Shown in pieces: positions 1 through 10,469 of a DNA stretch of 64,000 nt. Source of the stretch: Locusta migratoria. Lineage: Eukaryota > Arthropoda > Insecta > Orthoptera > Acrididae. The translations under genes were made by a program, and so were the position numbers. The notes beneath the pieces are model-generated. The model saw only the letters and a program-made list of their open reading frames with translations, searched no databases and had not been told where the DNA came from. Location of the stretch: assembly GCA_026315105.1 (NCBI GenBank), contig CM048748.1, positions 23,526,078-23,590,077 on the forward strand. Direction: 5' to 3'. Numbering within the stretch: the stretch's first letter is position 1; each line of letters opens with the position of its first letter.

Positions 1-1699
1 GTGTGAGCAGTCGTGTGTGTATTTACAGAATACATTCGTAAAAATACGGACGAATCCACGTAACTACGCTGTCTTTAGAGATTTGACATATTGGTTGATT
101 CATGTGTTGTATGTAGCTGTGATTTTTCGTACGGCAAAACGAAGATATAAGGCCAATACACACTGTCCGTCACGTCAACGTCAGGTCAGGTTGTATTCAC
201 ACTGTCCATGACATCAATTCGTTACCTTAATACCCGATTTTCAAAGTGAGGTTATGAGTGGCGATCTTTTATGTAGAAAGTCATAGTTTAATATTGGAAT
301 TGCGGAAACAACAACGTTAAATGTTTGATCCATTTGTCGTGGATAACAGGTATCTTCATTCTTCTGAGTGTTTTTTCCCATAATTACAATCTGATTTAAA
401 TGTATGTAGCGTGAAATTTTACTTATCATCTCAGTGGCCTCGTATGATTATGTTGGCAACATCAACAAAACGGTAGGAAGCCCTAACCGAGATATCGATT
501 TTCTTAGTAATCCATACAGTATGAATTGATTAGTGATTCGTATAGATGATGAAGTAAACAAATAATGCTGTTCGTGCTCTACGGTTGAGAGATTTTTGTA
601 TGTGCTCTCGTTCACTTAGTAACAATAATTCCTCTCGTGAAACGAAGTAGTCATGACAAAAAATTTGAATTGTCAAGCGATTGGCTAATGCAAACGTCAC
701 ACGACTAACAACATAATCACGTGAGGCCACCAGGACAGTAAGTAAAATTTAAGCGTACGTAACACGATTCGACAATGTAGGCCTATCTGTTAAATTCAGC
801 TATTGCGGATGTGTTAGCTCAAATGCAAATCATGTTGAAACCAACTAGTAGGCTAAAGCTTAAAACATCATATCGTGTCAGAAGATCATAATTTTACCGT
901 ATGGAAAGTTTTTGACGTGAGGTGAGGCAAGATGGCGGTATCAAGCTTCAGTCAGAGAGGCAAATTTACCACTCTAGTAATATATGTCTGTGTATCGAAG
1001 AAAGGACGCTCGTTCGAGTAGTATCTTTGGCCACATCCTCAACAACGGAGAGCAGGAAAAGATGTGGATGAAAGAAGCAAACTATCTTCGCATGGAAACA
1101 TATACTAAGGAGCAATTTTGTTTGATTCCCGAAACAAAAAGTATACCGAAAAGTAATAGAACGAGCTTGAGGTAAGGACAAAAGGTATCTCGATTTAAAT
1201 TTCGATAACCCTGCGATACTTCTACGTCCACTTCTTGTTGAACATGGCCCACATCAAGAAACAATTGCAGATTTGCATTTCACAGCTGCAGAATAATTTC
1301 CTAAGGCGCATTATAAAAGGAAATTAGGTGATAGTGGAAGTGTGTCTTGGGTACAATATTCGATTTCAAGAGAGGCAGTATTCAGCTTTCATTGTGAGCT
1401 CTTTTCGCTATGTAACAAAGAGATGAAAGGCCGAAAAATATAGAGCTATGAACACACGATAAAAGCCGAATTCACTTGGGACCTTACCAGGAATGGAAGG
1501 AGTTTCATCTTAGATTGAAGATAAGTAAAACGTATGTGAGGAAAATTTGCACTGATTAAGGTAAGAGAGGAAATACTGGCAACAGATTTTGGACTGTTTA
1601 ATGGACTTGCTGACAGTTGTAGGAAGTCAAAAATTACCTCTGGTCGAACACATGACAAAATATATAGCCTACTTACCACAATGGAATCTCTGAAAGCCT
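1..1699. other. unassigned AT-rich DNA
   Basis: No protein family, tRNA-like box or tandem repeat is recognisable here. Only short chance reading frames under about 80 codons are present on both strands. Confidence 0.5.
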
Positions 1700-1880
1700 C
1701 GCGGAATGGCCGCGTGGTCTAAGGCGTTATGCTACAGACTGGGCTGCCGTTTCCGCCGGAGGTTGGAGTTCTCCCTCGGACATAGTTTTGTGTGTTGTCT
1801 TTAGTGTAAGATAGTTTAAGTAGTTTATACATTTAGGGATTGATGACCTTAGCAGTGTGGTCCAATAGATCTAGAAACTT
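1700..1880 (+). mobile_element. tRNA-derived SINE, diverged copy
   Basis: An A-box-like segment (tggccgcgtggtctaagg) is followed by a degenerate B box (ggttggagttc) and then by the body typical of the SINEs in this window: gtaagatagtttaagtag, then agggattgatgacc, then a gtggtccaatagat end. The copy is old, and no target duplication was seen. Pol III promoter function is inferred from the boxes only. Confidence 0.8.
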
Positions 1881-1911
1881 ATGGAAATTTTATACTTTTA
1901 AAAATACAATT

Positions 1912-3040
1912 GAATGTTGTTGTTGTGGTCTACATCCTTTTCAATCTGCTTACTGTATTCGTTCCTCGTACCCCACACACTTCCCTCTAATGCTAAGTTG
2001 ACAATTCCTTAATGTCTCAGAATGTGTCCTACCAATCTATCCCTTCTCTTTCTCAGGATATGCCAGAAACTCCTTTTCTCCCCGATTCGATTAAGCACCT
2101 CATTAGTTACGTGATCTACCCATCTAATTTTCATCATTCGTCTGTAGCACCACATTTCAAAAGCTTCTCTCATCTTTTTATCTGAACTCCTTATCGTCCA
2201 TGTTTCACTGCCATACAGTACTACACTCCAGATAAATGCTTTCAGAAAGGACTTCCTAACATTTAAATTAATGTTGGATGTTAACAAGTTTCGCTTCTTT
2301 AGAAACGCTTTTCTCCCCAAAGTCATTCTGCATTTTATATCTTCTTTACTTCGGCCATCAGAAGTTATCTTGCTACCCAAATAACAAAATTCATCTTCTA
2401 CTTTTATTGTCTCATTACCTAATCTAATTCCTTGAGCATCGCCTGATTTTCTGACATTGCATTCCATTACCTTCGTTTTACTCTTGTTAATGTTCATCTT
2501 ATATCTTCCTTTCAAGACACTGCCCATTCCATTCAGTTGCTCTTCCAGATCCTTTGCAGTCTCTGACAAAATTACTTTGTCATCGGCAAACCGCAAAGTT
2601 TTTATTTCTTCTCCTTGCACTTTAATTCTCTCTACAAATTTCTCCTTCCATTCCTTCAATGCTTGCTCAATGTACAGATTCAACAACATTGGTAAAAGGC
2701 TACAACCCTGTCTTCTCAACCTCTGCGTCCCTTTCTTGCCCTTCGACTCTAATAACCGATGTCTGGTTTTTGTACAGGTTGAATATAACTCTTCGCTCCC
2801 TATATTTTACCCTTGATACCTTCAGAATCTGGAAGAGTGTATTCCAGTCGACATTGTCAAAAGCTTTCTCCAAATCGACAAACGCTAAAAACATAGGTTT
2901 TCCTTTGCTTAGCCTATCTTCTAACATAAGTCGAAATGTTAGTATTGCCTCTCGTGTTCCTACATTTCTCATAAATCCAAACTGATCTTCCCCGAGGTTG
3001 GATTGCACAAGTTTTTCCATTCGTCTGTAAATTGAATACT
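1912..3040 (-). mobile_element. RTE-clade (BovB-like) LINE, 5'-truncated, frameshifted
   Basis: On the minus strand this encodes the middle and C-terminal part of a non-LTR reverse transcriptase. One frame covers 3020-2700 and carries fingers/palm motifs (EDQFGFM, FVDLEKAFDNVDW). A second, overlapping frame covers 2719-2009 and carries FADDKVIL, with the palm motif FADD, then YLGSKITSDG and LYGSETWT, and ends in the AFEMWCYRRMMKIRWVD thumb-like block typical of BovB/RTE proteins. The two frames are offset, so a frameshift lies near 2700-2719. The endonuclease domain is missing, so the copy is 5' truncated. The plus strand starts with a TTGTTGTTG run at 1916, which is the 3' simple-repeat tail read in reverse. 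It is a dead copy. Confidence 0.9.
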
Positions 3041-3135
3041 GGCTACATTTGTTTCAGAAAATAAATTTCTCAGTTAGGAGACATGTCTCTTTCATCATCA
3101 ATTTTGTGTGAACGGGGGTATGGCAATAGAAACCC

Positions 3136-3345
3136 GCTCGGTTAGCCGTGTGGTCTAACGCACCGCTTTTCGAGACGGGGAGGCGTACCGGCCCCGGTTC
3201 GAATCCGCCCGGCGGATTAACGAAGGGGGTCGGAGTGCCGGCCAGCCTGGATGTGGTTTATAGGCGGTTTTCCACATCCCCCTAGGTGAATACGGGTCTG
3301 GTTCCTAAGTCTCGTCTCAGTTACACGATTCGCAAACATTTTGTA
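3136..3345 (+). mobile_element. tRNA-derived SINE, second family
   Basis: A tRNA-like head (cggttagccgtgtggtctaa as A box, ccggttcgaatccg as B box) is followed by a body unlike the main SINE family: ggatgtggtttataggcgg and ttttccacatcccc, then a tail near ttacacgattcgcaaac. It is a separate SINE family with a well-preserved B box. Confidence 0.85.
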
Positions 3346-3549
3346 ACACTTTTATCAATAATGAAAGGAGCAGCATTAGCCGTAAAATCTTTTGCTTTAT
3401 TTATGAAAATCGATTTCAGTTTGCCAAGAAACCATCTTCAGTGCTGACAGCTGGTCCAAAAAGAAATATACAAAATCAATAAACTAAATTCAAATTACAA
3501 ATTCTCCAATAGGTACAAGAATTAAGAATAATTCATACATACCAAGTTC

Positions 3550-3750
3550 GCCGGCCGCGGTGGCCGAGGGGACTGATGCGCTTCAGTCACGGTCTGCACG
3601 GCCACTGCGGTCGGGGGTTCGAATCCCCCCTCGGGCATGGATATTTGTGCCGTCCTTAGTTGTAGGTAGTTCATAAGTGGTTCGTAAGTTTAGGGACTGA
3701 TGACCCCGTAGTTAAGTCCCTTAAGCTTACCAAATATTTTATCAACAACG
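3550..3750 (+). mobile_element. tRNA-derived SINE, main family, full length
   Basis: The head begins gccggccgcggtggccgagg (A box). A perfect B box (gggttcgaatcccccc) follows, then the conserved body gttcgtaagtttagggactg and atgaccccgtagttaagtcc. It is bracketed by an exact 10-bp direct repeat, TACCAAGTTC, at 3540-3549 and 3751-3760. This shows LINE-type target-primed insertion and fixes the ends. Confidence 0.95.
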
Positions 3751-4180
3751 TACCAAGTTCAAAACAGCATATTAGTAAAGTGTATAGTAACATTTACGTC
3801 TAACAAATCCATGTCATAGTTAGATACACGTGATACTATCTGATATCATACAAAGTCAAACTGAGCCAGCTGCCTACAGTTGTCCACAGGTGGGCTCTAT
3901 GTGGACGTCGTTAGCGCCCTCTTTATTGCCTCAAGAGGTTACATTGTTTATATGTATATAAAAAAGAAAAGTTACAATATGAATAAATTGACATAATTAA
4001 ATGAAACATATTGGCTCTATTATTTTTTGTTATGAATACAATAAAAGGAACAATACTCGATAGAGCGTGGACCAGGTAAAGTTTTTACAAATAATTGCAC
4101 TACTTACAAAGATGGATTATTAAATAAAATAAATTGGATAAAATGACATAATTAACAATATTTTGTACCACATCTGGGGT
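3751..4180. other. unassigned AT-rich DNA
   Basis: No coding, repeat or RNA signal was recognised apart from general AT richness. Confidence 0.4.
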
Positions 4181-4400
4181 ACAGATTTCTTCCCGGGGAG
4201 CATGAGGTGGTGGCAGGAAGGGCACCCGGCCACCCCGTACATATCAACTCGCAAAAAATCCGAATTAACAAAGCCGACCCTGCATGTGCGGGAACATGGC
4301 TAAAGAGCAAGAGAGGAAGGAAGAGAGGGATATGGCAATGGAAGTAATGTGAGAGGTAAGCACAAAGGTGCTTAAAATAAATAAATAAATAAATAAATTA
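4180..4400 (+). mobile_element. 3' end of a BovB/RTE-like LINE with (AAAT)n tail
   Basis: The segment contains the 3'-UTR signature ggtggcaggaagggcacccg followed by gccaccccgtac and a gaccctgcatgtgcggga block. It ends in about six AAAT units at 4374-4398. RTE elements typically end in such short simple repeats. Only the 3' end is present, so this is a strongly 5'-truncated insertion. Confidence 0.65.
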
Positions 4401-4555
4401 AAATAATTTGCAAACACTAAATCTTTTGGTGAATGATGCTGTTAAATGTTGTTTCGCGGCCACACTCAACCTGAGCCAACAGATTTATGCCAATTTTTTC
4501 TACTTCTGCGTCTCGCTGGGCTGCCCTGTTGCGTCATGTACCTTGTCTTACACTA

Positions 4556-4805
4556 ACTACATGTGTATCGGATTTTAGAACTTTTTGAGATTTATGGAAC
4601 GTGAGGTTCAGATCTCAAATAACAATCAGTGAATGTCATTCAACGCAACTCTCCAAAATTGTTGAGAAAATCTACTTTGAACTTTTGCAAGTAAGTGTAA
4701 GTACCAATCATGATATGTATTACTGCAATCAACTGAATAGCTCACGTAGTAGTATTCTCACTTCCAACCCTAAGGTACATGGTTCGAATTCTGTTACAAC
4801 GGTTA
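4556..4805 (+). repeat. tRNA-ended repeat, copy 1
   Basis: This segment is homologous over about 240 bp to 26990-27240. Shared blocks include the gtatcgg/caggttttagaa start, aaataacaatcag, a caacgcaact-like block and gagaaaat. Both copies finish with a B-box-like GGTTCGAATYCTG about 20 bp from the end. The tRNA-like part is therefore at the 3' end of the shared region. In this copy the A-box region is eroded (tagctcacgtagtag). No function is assigned. Confidence 0.6.
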
Positions 4806-4965
4806 AAAAAAGGGAGGGAAAGAATCTCAGCATTAGAATAATTAACTTTTACTTACGGGCAGCATGTAATTGTGAGTTTAAAAATGCAAAATCCCTCCAA
4901 TTAACTTCAAGTAATTTAACTTTTTGTGTTATGCTTCCATTTAATCGCTCTTTTTCATCAGTAAA

Positions 4966-5112
4966 TGTTCAAATGTTTGTAGAGCTTATGGGACTTAACC
5001 ACAGGGTAATGAGTCGCTAACTTACAAACTACTTATGAACTAGCTTATACTAAAGAGGGCCTTGCAGACTGTGACTGGCGCGCTGCAGATCGCTCGGCCA
5101 CTGCGGCCAGCT
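4966..5112 (-). mobile_element. main-family SINE, internally deleted
   Basis: Read on the minus strand, this keeps the tail (gtttgtagagcttatgggac on plus), the aacttacaaactacttatg body and part of the head (cgctcggccactgcggcc). The B-box region between them is deleted. Confidence 0.7.
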
Positions 5113-5572
5113 TAAATTATTCCAGCAGTGAATTGTCTTTCTTGTCTTTGGTGCCGTGTCGAAGATTACGCTAGCATTACTGATCTGACAGTGGTAACTA
5201 TCAACAAAATAACGTCCAAGTAATAAAATACCTCGAAACAAACGTTTATGTCGTGCATGAAATGATAACATAAAAAAAACAATAGTTGTACAAAAATTTT
5301 AAAACCCATATTTTGATGTTTACTGCACTGTATGAATACAGAAAACGCTGAATTTTAATTTTTCCAGAGCTGATTACATAATGTGGACTGAAATGATTAC
5401 AGTAATTCACCTAGAACACTAATTCTGTTCCGGCCGCCGCTGTCTGAAGACTGAAGTTGCGACAGCCTGGAGGAAGTAGGCGAGCTCACAGACTCCACTG
5501 CCGCAGGACCCAGCAGAGCGCCAGCAGAAACACTGCACCTTTTTTAACAAATTATTCTTTGCCGACAATGTG
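5113..5572. other. unassigned DNA
   Basis: Nothing was recognised. Short frames only. Confidence 0.4.
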
Positions 5573-5774
5573 TTCAAAATGTTCAAATGTTTGTAAAGCT
5601 TATGGGACTTAACTTCGGGGTCATCAGTCCCTAAACTTACCAACTACTTATGAACTACTTACGAACTAGGACGGCACAAATATCCATGCCCGAGGGGGGA
5701 TTCGAACCCCCGACCGTAGTGGCCGTGCAGACCGTGACTGGAGCGCCTCAGTCCCCTCGGCCACGGCGGCCGGC
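5573..5774 (-). mobile_element. main-family SINE, full length
   Basis: Complete minus-strand copy. The B box appears on plus as ggggggattcgaacccccga, the A box as cccctcggccacggcgg, and the tail as ttcaaatgtttgtaaagc. It is flanked by an 11-bp direct repeat with one mismatch, CCGACA[A/G]TGTG, at 5562-5572 and 5775-5785. Confidence 0.95.
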
Positions 5775-5785
5775 CCGACAGTGTG

Positions 5786-8700
5786 TGCCGCTTGCTGATG
5801 GCCTAATGCCTTGTCTCAGTTATTGTCATCATTGGTGTGTCTATGCACTAAGGGGTAGTGTGTGTTATCCTTGAAAACAACAACAGACGAATTCTGCGAA
5901 GGTCTACTGGACTAATTGCATGGAAAGACGCATGAGAACAAGCTTGGCCTCAAAAAGCCGCAGAACAAGTTATCAAGTTTACCAGAAAAGAATTTTACCA
6001 TTAGGGGAATTCAGCTATTGCAAATAAGAATATTGAAAAGCGTCCATGATGTTCACCATAGTTGGGACTCTCTCAGTTCCACCAGTTTAAACTTTTAAAG
6101 GGATCTAAGGCGACATAAATATTGAATTCACAAAAATTGTTAAATTGTAATTAGTTTAATATCTTGTAGACATACAAAACTCACACTTACGCCATCGAAT
6201 TTGTTGACTGGAATAACGCTGGACAAAGTTGCATAAACCCAAAATAATATTAATTTTAAAAATTCCTTTCCTCCGCATTCCACTCGTGTGTAGATAAATT
6301 TTGTTGCCGTATTTGTGTGTGTGTTTATAGATCAAACATAGCTACAATTACTGCAGCTGTTAACAGGGCAGTGTTTGTTGTGGTGCATGTGGTTTTAACG
6401 CATCCGTATCTGACCCGTTTAGATCGATGTTATTACAGATGAAACAGTAATGCGTATGCAGAATGTTTTGATGAGAAAATAATTGTAAGAGAAACTTGTA
6501 TGCATTCGCCGTTAAAGTCGAATCGTTTGATATGTGGTGTGCACCCTGGACAAACAACATTGCCGAGGTGGTGTGTCTCGCGGACCACGGTGACATGGAT
6601 AGCTGAACTATAAGTTCAACCACAATGGACAGGTGTTTCTGAAGATATGAAATATGTGGTTTCACAACAGTGGTAGCCAGGCCTCCACACTATTTTTCTG
6701 GGGGAGGGAGGGGGGCATTTACCTCGTGTATCTCTTATTACAACTCTCTCTCTCTCTGTTTATAGGTCCGCAATTGTTTAGTTACGGATAATAAAACATT
6801 CTGCCTGAAATTTAGCAACCTGGCATATTAAGTCATCGCAAACCCGTACGAGGTTAAAGTAAAGCACGAATTCCATTTATTTTGTTGTTATTGATCTGGT
6901 GGATCTAATAAAACATGTCCCAGACATGTACATGCAGTACTTTTCCAGAAATTCCAGAGAAGCAAAGAAATAATTTGGGAAGTTTGTAAATTATTATCTA
7001 CTTGGCCCAATGTACATCTCTTGAAATATGTGTTTTCGAAAACAAGATGCATGGAATACACTAAGTATTCAAAAAAGTGTATCGAGGTCGCTACGTATTT
7101 CTCAGACATAGTCATCTTTCCAGTACCACTATCAAAATGTGCTGCAGAGGCTGTTATGTACACAGCCCTGGAGCTCAACCACTCATCAGACGCAAAATCC
7201 CAACACACGTCGTCATACAGGACATCTGGAGAAGATGGCACAGCAGTGGAACTCTCGAACATTCTAGGCTCACTTGACAAACCAGCAGAATTCCGTATAG
7301 ACTTGTGACAAACGAAACACCTATCTGATGACTGAAAATGTATAACAATCCACCCAAATTTTAAAAAGGTGACCCGTTAAAAGTTAATGACTACAGTTAA
7401 ATTTCCATATCTTATGTCACTTGCAAGATCTTCTAAGTGTGGCTTCCTCGCAGAACTCAAAGGGAGTTTGAAAATAGGATTCGGTAATACCAAGCAAATT
7501 TCAGTCCAGGGAGATCCCGCGAAGAGCAAAATTTTCAAATTGAAAAAATATAAAGCAAAAGGCATCTTGAAGCAATCCATCCAGTTGCATGCTTATTTTT
7601 TTTTTTTTTTTTTTCTCTCGATGAGGTATAAGATACCATCGGTCAATAACCCCTTTGGGGTCCTAGAAGATCATAGTGCAGACGCAAATCACTACTCCTA
7701 GCAAACACACTCTTACTGTTGAAATTCATTTGTCAAATATAACAGACATACTGCATCACGAGCGGTGTGCAACCAGGTGACGGTTTGTTACCATTTATCA
7801 CTAACCTTCATAATTTTCGTTAGATAATGGGAGAAAAAACTTAAAAATCTGAAACCCACTTAAAAATCTGAAACACACTCGAGATCTATTTTCTGGACAA
7901 TCTAGCGATACCCGCGGACAGCGGATCAAAGTTATCAAACAAAACAGACACACACTCCAGGAATTCCCTAAAACTCGTAGCTACAAATTTCATCATTCGA
8001 GAATACCAAGTTTATTTGAACTGGGTTCAAGGTGTGCGGAGAAATCTTAGGAGGCTGAAGCATATATGCTACCATTATTGGCACCATTTGGATGTCTTAG
8101 ATTGTATACGGATTCAAATACACTAAAAGAACAAGAACACTGTTCAATAAAACAAAGTACATCATATGACATTTACAGTCTGCTTAGCATTTAATAAATT
8201 GGTTATTTTAATTGAATGAAGAAGTGTCAAGATCTAGCTGTAATCTGTAAGAATGTTGATAGTTTAGGTTTCAAAATGCCTAAGTTTATGATTTTTTTTT
8301 TCGAATTTGGAAACGGGGATGCCTATAATTTTAGTTACGTTAAATGTGTGCATTAAAATATCCAAAAAAAAGAACTGTACTGCAAATACAGGACTGCACT
8401 AAAACTAAGATAGTTGCATACTTAAAATGAACGTCCCTGTACCTGAACCAGCACATACTAGAACGGTAAATGTAGCGATCTACCAGTGTCGGCGTTTATA
8501 ACATTAAAGTAATACCAAAACATTTGTGAATGTTCTTTTTTCGTTTTTGTTATAGTAAATTACTGAATATTTATTCAAATCGTTCAGAAAGGCTGTCCTT
8601 ACATCTGAAAAAGTACCCCTCTCCCTCATATTATCGAATGAAGTATAACTACATTGTTGGAAAATAATCCTTTGAAATAACGTTCTATTTCCGCCGGTTC

Positions 8701-9224
8701 CCTTGAACGATTGCCACAGTATGCGTGAAGATGTACAGTTAAAGAAAAATTAGAATAAGCAATTATCATGCTCTCAACAGCTGGGATGACGTGAATTCTA
8801 TTTCTTAATACTACAGATTTGAAGATTTTTTTTCCTTTTAGAACGAAACACACTTTTCTTTAAGTAAAGTCAGCCCTTGGCAAGCATCAGCTTCGGGGCC
8901 CATCAATTTTGGCCTCCTCACGCTTTTGAGACCCTCTCTATTCCCATTCTCTTCACATGACCTACGGTGCTAAAATAATACGAAGAATTCAAGGAATTTC
9001 TCTACTTTTGAAGATTTCTGAACAAAGAAGCTAACTTTAGTCTATTCTTTTCAATTTAGAGAGATCCAAGACACAAACATGTTGCACGTTAAGTTTTGCT
9101 TATATGGTTAAAAATTGCGTTAACATTGGAGACTAAGGAAGCTTGTTAGCTAAAACCTTTCCTTTGGTGACCTGTTGACATCTACACGGAAATATTTATA
9201 CAATTACAGAATCTGCGATGCTAT
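5786..9224. other. 3.4 kb with no recognisable gene or repeat
   Basis: The stretch is AT-rich. It contains a short (TC)n run near 6744 and a T19 run at 7596-7614. Frames of up to 130 codons near 6360-7310 occur on both strands over the same bases, lack any motif I know and have no coding-like composition. I treat them as chance. Confidence 0.4.
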
Positions 9225-9340
9225 GCTTTAGTAGCTACCTTATACTAAAGACGACACAAACATCCATGCCCGAGGGGGGATTCGAACCCCCGATGGGGAG
9301 CGGCCTCGCGCATCGTAGTAAGTGGTCTACTGCTGATAAA
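9225..9340 (-). mobile_element. main-family SINE, 3'-truncated head fragment
   Basis: The plus strand shows acacaaacatccatgcccga followed by ggggggattcgaacccccga, which is the reverse of the SINE B box, and then the cggcctcgcgcatcgtag head variant also seen near 40740. The tail half is missing. Confidence 0.75.
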
Positions 9341-9765
9341 CTAGTGATGTGGCATCCAAATGAAGAGAGTTTAAGTACTTCCTCAAGAGAACATTACACT
9401 TGTAACATTATAAAAATAAAAAGAAACAAGGTGGCTGTTTTACTGCGTTTTTCTTGCGTAACCGTCCGTTCAATAACATTGCTGGACGTGGGGTGACACT
9501 CTGGCTGCAAAAAACATGGGAATTTTGCTGATTGGCTCTTTATGTGTAATTTGAAAGTTGTAGCATAGATAGATATTGCATTTGTCGGACCTTGTTATCT
9601 CGAAGAGGACTGGAGTTTTTAGTCTAGTGAGGGTGTGGCCCTTGACTTGCACTTTTTTTTACTGGAGAGTGGTGATTAGTGGCTTCACTTGGGGACCTGA
9701 GTTCTGCTCATAGGTTTGCTAATTTTGTTTCGATGGGACTTAAGACTCTGGTACAACTTTCGAAC

Positions 9766-10214
9766 TGTGGTGTCGCACAAGTACAAAGTGCGCGCCACTT
9801 ACTTTCGCCGCGCGCCGCCATGCACGCACGGCGCGGCGTTCTCACGACGACAGCCACGAGCGCCCTCTGCGACAACGCCGCTCGTGGCCACCACTGAAAG
9901 ACACCGGTCACTTCGGACTGAGATAGCAACGAGTTAGGACCTTCGTAATCTGATAGGCACGAGTGAAGACTTTGCTATTGTACAGGCACTAGGCAGGCCT
10001 CTAATAACTATGTATCAACATTCTGCAGTACTATGTAAAAGTTAAGTATTGTTACATTCTGTGCAATATATATCTTTCTAATTTACTCGAGTGTTTATAG
10101 TTTCTGGCTGCTCCCCTCCGTACCTGCACCAGCGTGTCGGTCTCATTCCACTCGGCCACCGACACCTACGACGAGGCTGGGACACAAAAGCGGCGACGAA
10201 GTCGGGACACAAAA
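9766..10214 (+). repeat. 5' LTR of the Gypsy element
   Basis: It starts TGTGGTGTCGC and ends GGGACACAAAA. The end is fixed by comparison with the 3' LTR and by the target duplication. It contains a GC-rich first third and an AT-rich caatatatatctttcta block near 10065 that may serve as TATA or processing signal. The ends are TG...AA rather than TG...CA. Confidence 0.97.
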
Positions 10215-10251
10215 GTGGCGACGAGGATGGGATACAAAAGTGGCGACGAGG
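10177..10251 (+). repeat. three 25-bp units spanning LTR end and PBS
   Basis: Three consecutive 25-bp units (10177-10201, 10202-10226, 10227-10251) share the core gggacacaaaagtggcgacg. The true LTR end (10214) lies inside the second unit, so an LTR-terminus/PBS-like junction occurs once inside the LTR, once at the real border and once in the leader. Confidence 0.9.
10216..10232 (+). promoter_or_regulatory. primer binding site candidate
   Basis: TGGCGACGAGGATGGGA starts one base inside the LTR end. TGG would pair with the CCA of a tRNA 3' end. The primer tRNA is not identified here. A shorter second copy (tggcgacgagg) lies 25 bp downstream. Confidence 0.75.
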
Positions 10252-10469
10252 AGTGATAGAACCTTGGACCAGCCCGCTTACAGCAGCCAGACAGCAGCAG
10301 TCGGAGCACGCAAAAATTGCTCCCGCCCACCCACCCTTATTATAAGATTTTTGGGGGAATATATTCATTTACGTGTTTTGTGGACTTTTTTGTTGCAGAG
10401 CGTCCTCTTTCATATTGCCTTTGTGTTTTGTTATAATTTATTTGTCTGCGCGGCGCCTAATCGGTCAGC

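Noticed and set aside
6360..7308. Frames of 95-130 codons on both strands
   Set aside because: Mutually overlapping, AT-rich, no domain or signal recognised. Compatible with chance.
10177..10251. CRISPR-like short repeats
   Set aside because: Direct, gapless 25-bp tandem units at an LTR border in an insect genome. There are no spacers and no cas genes.
10091..10345. Short ORFs within the LTR and leader
   Set aside because: They lie in the LTR/PBS region, recur at every LTR copy and show no protein-like features.
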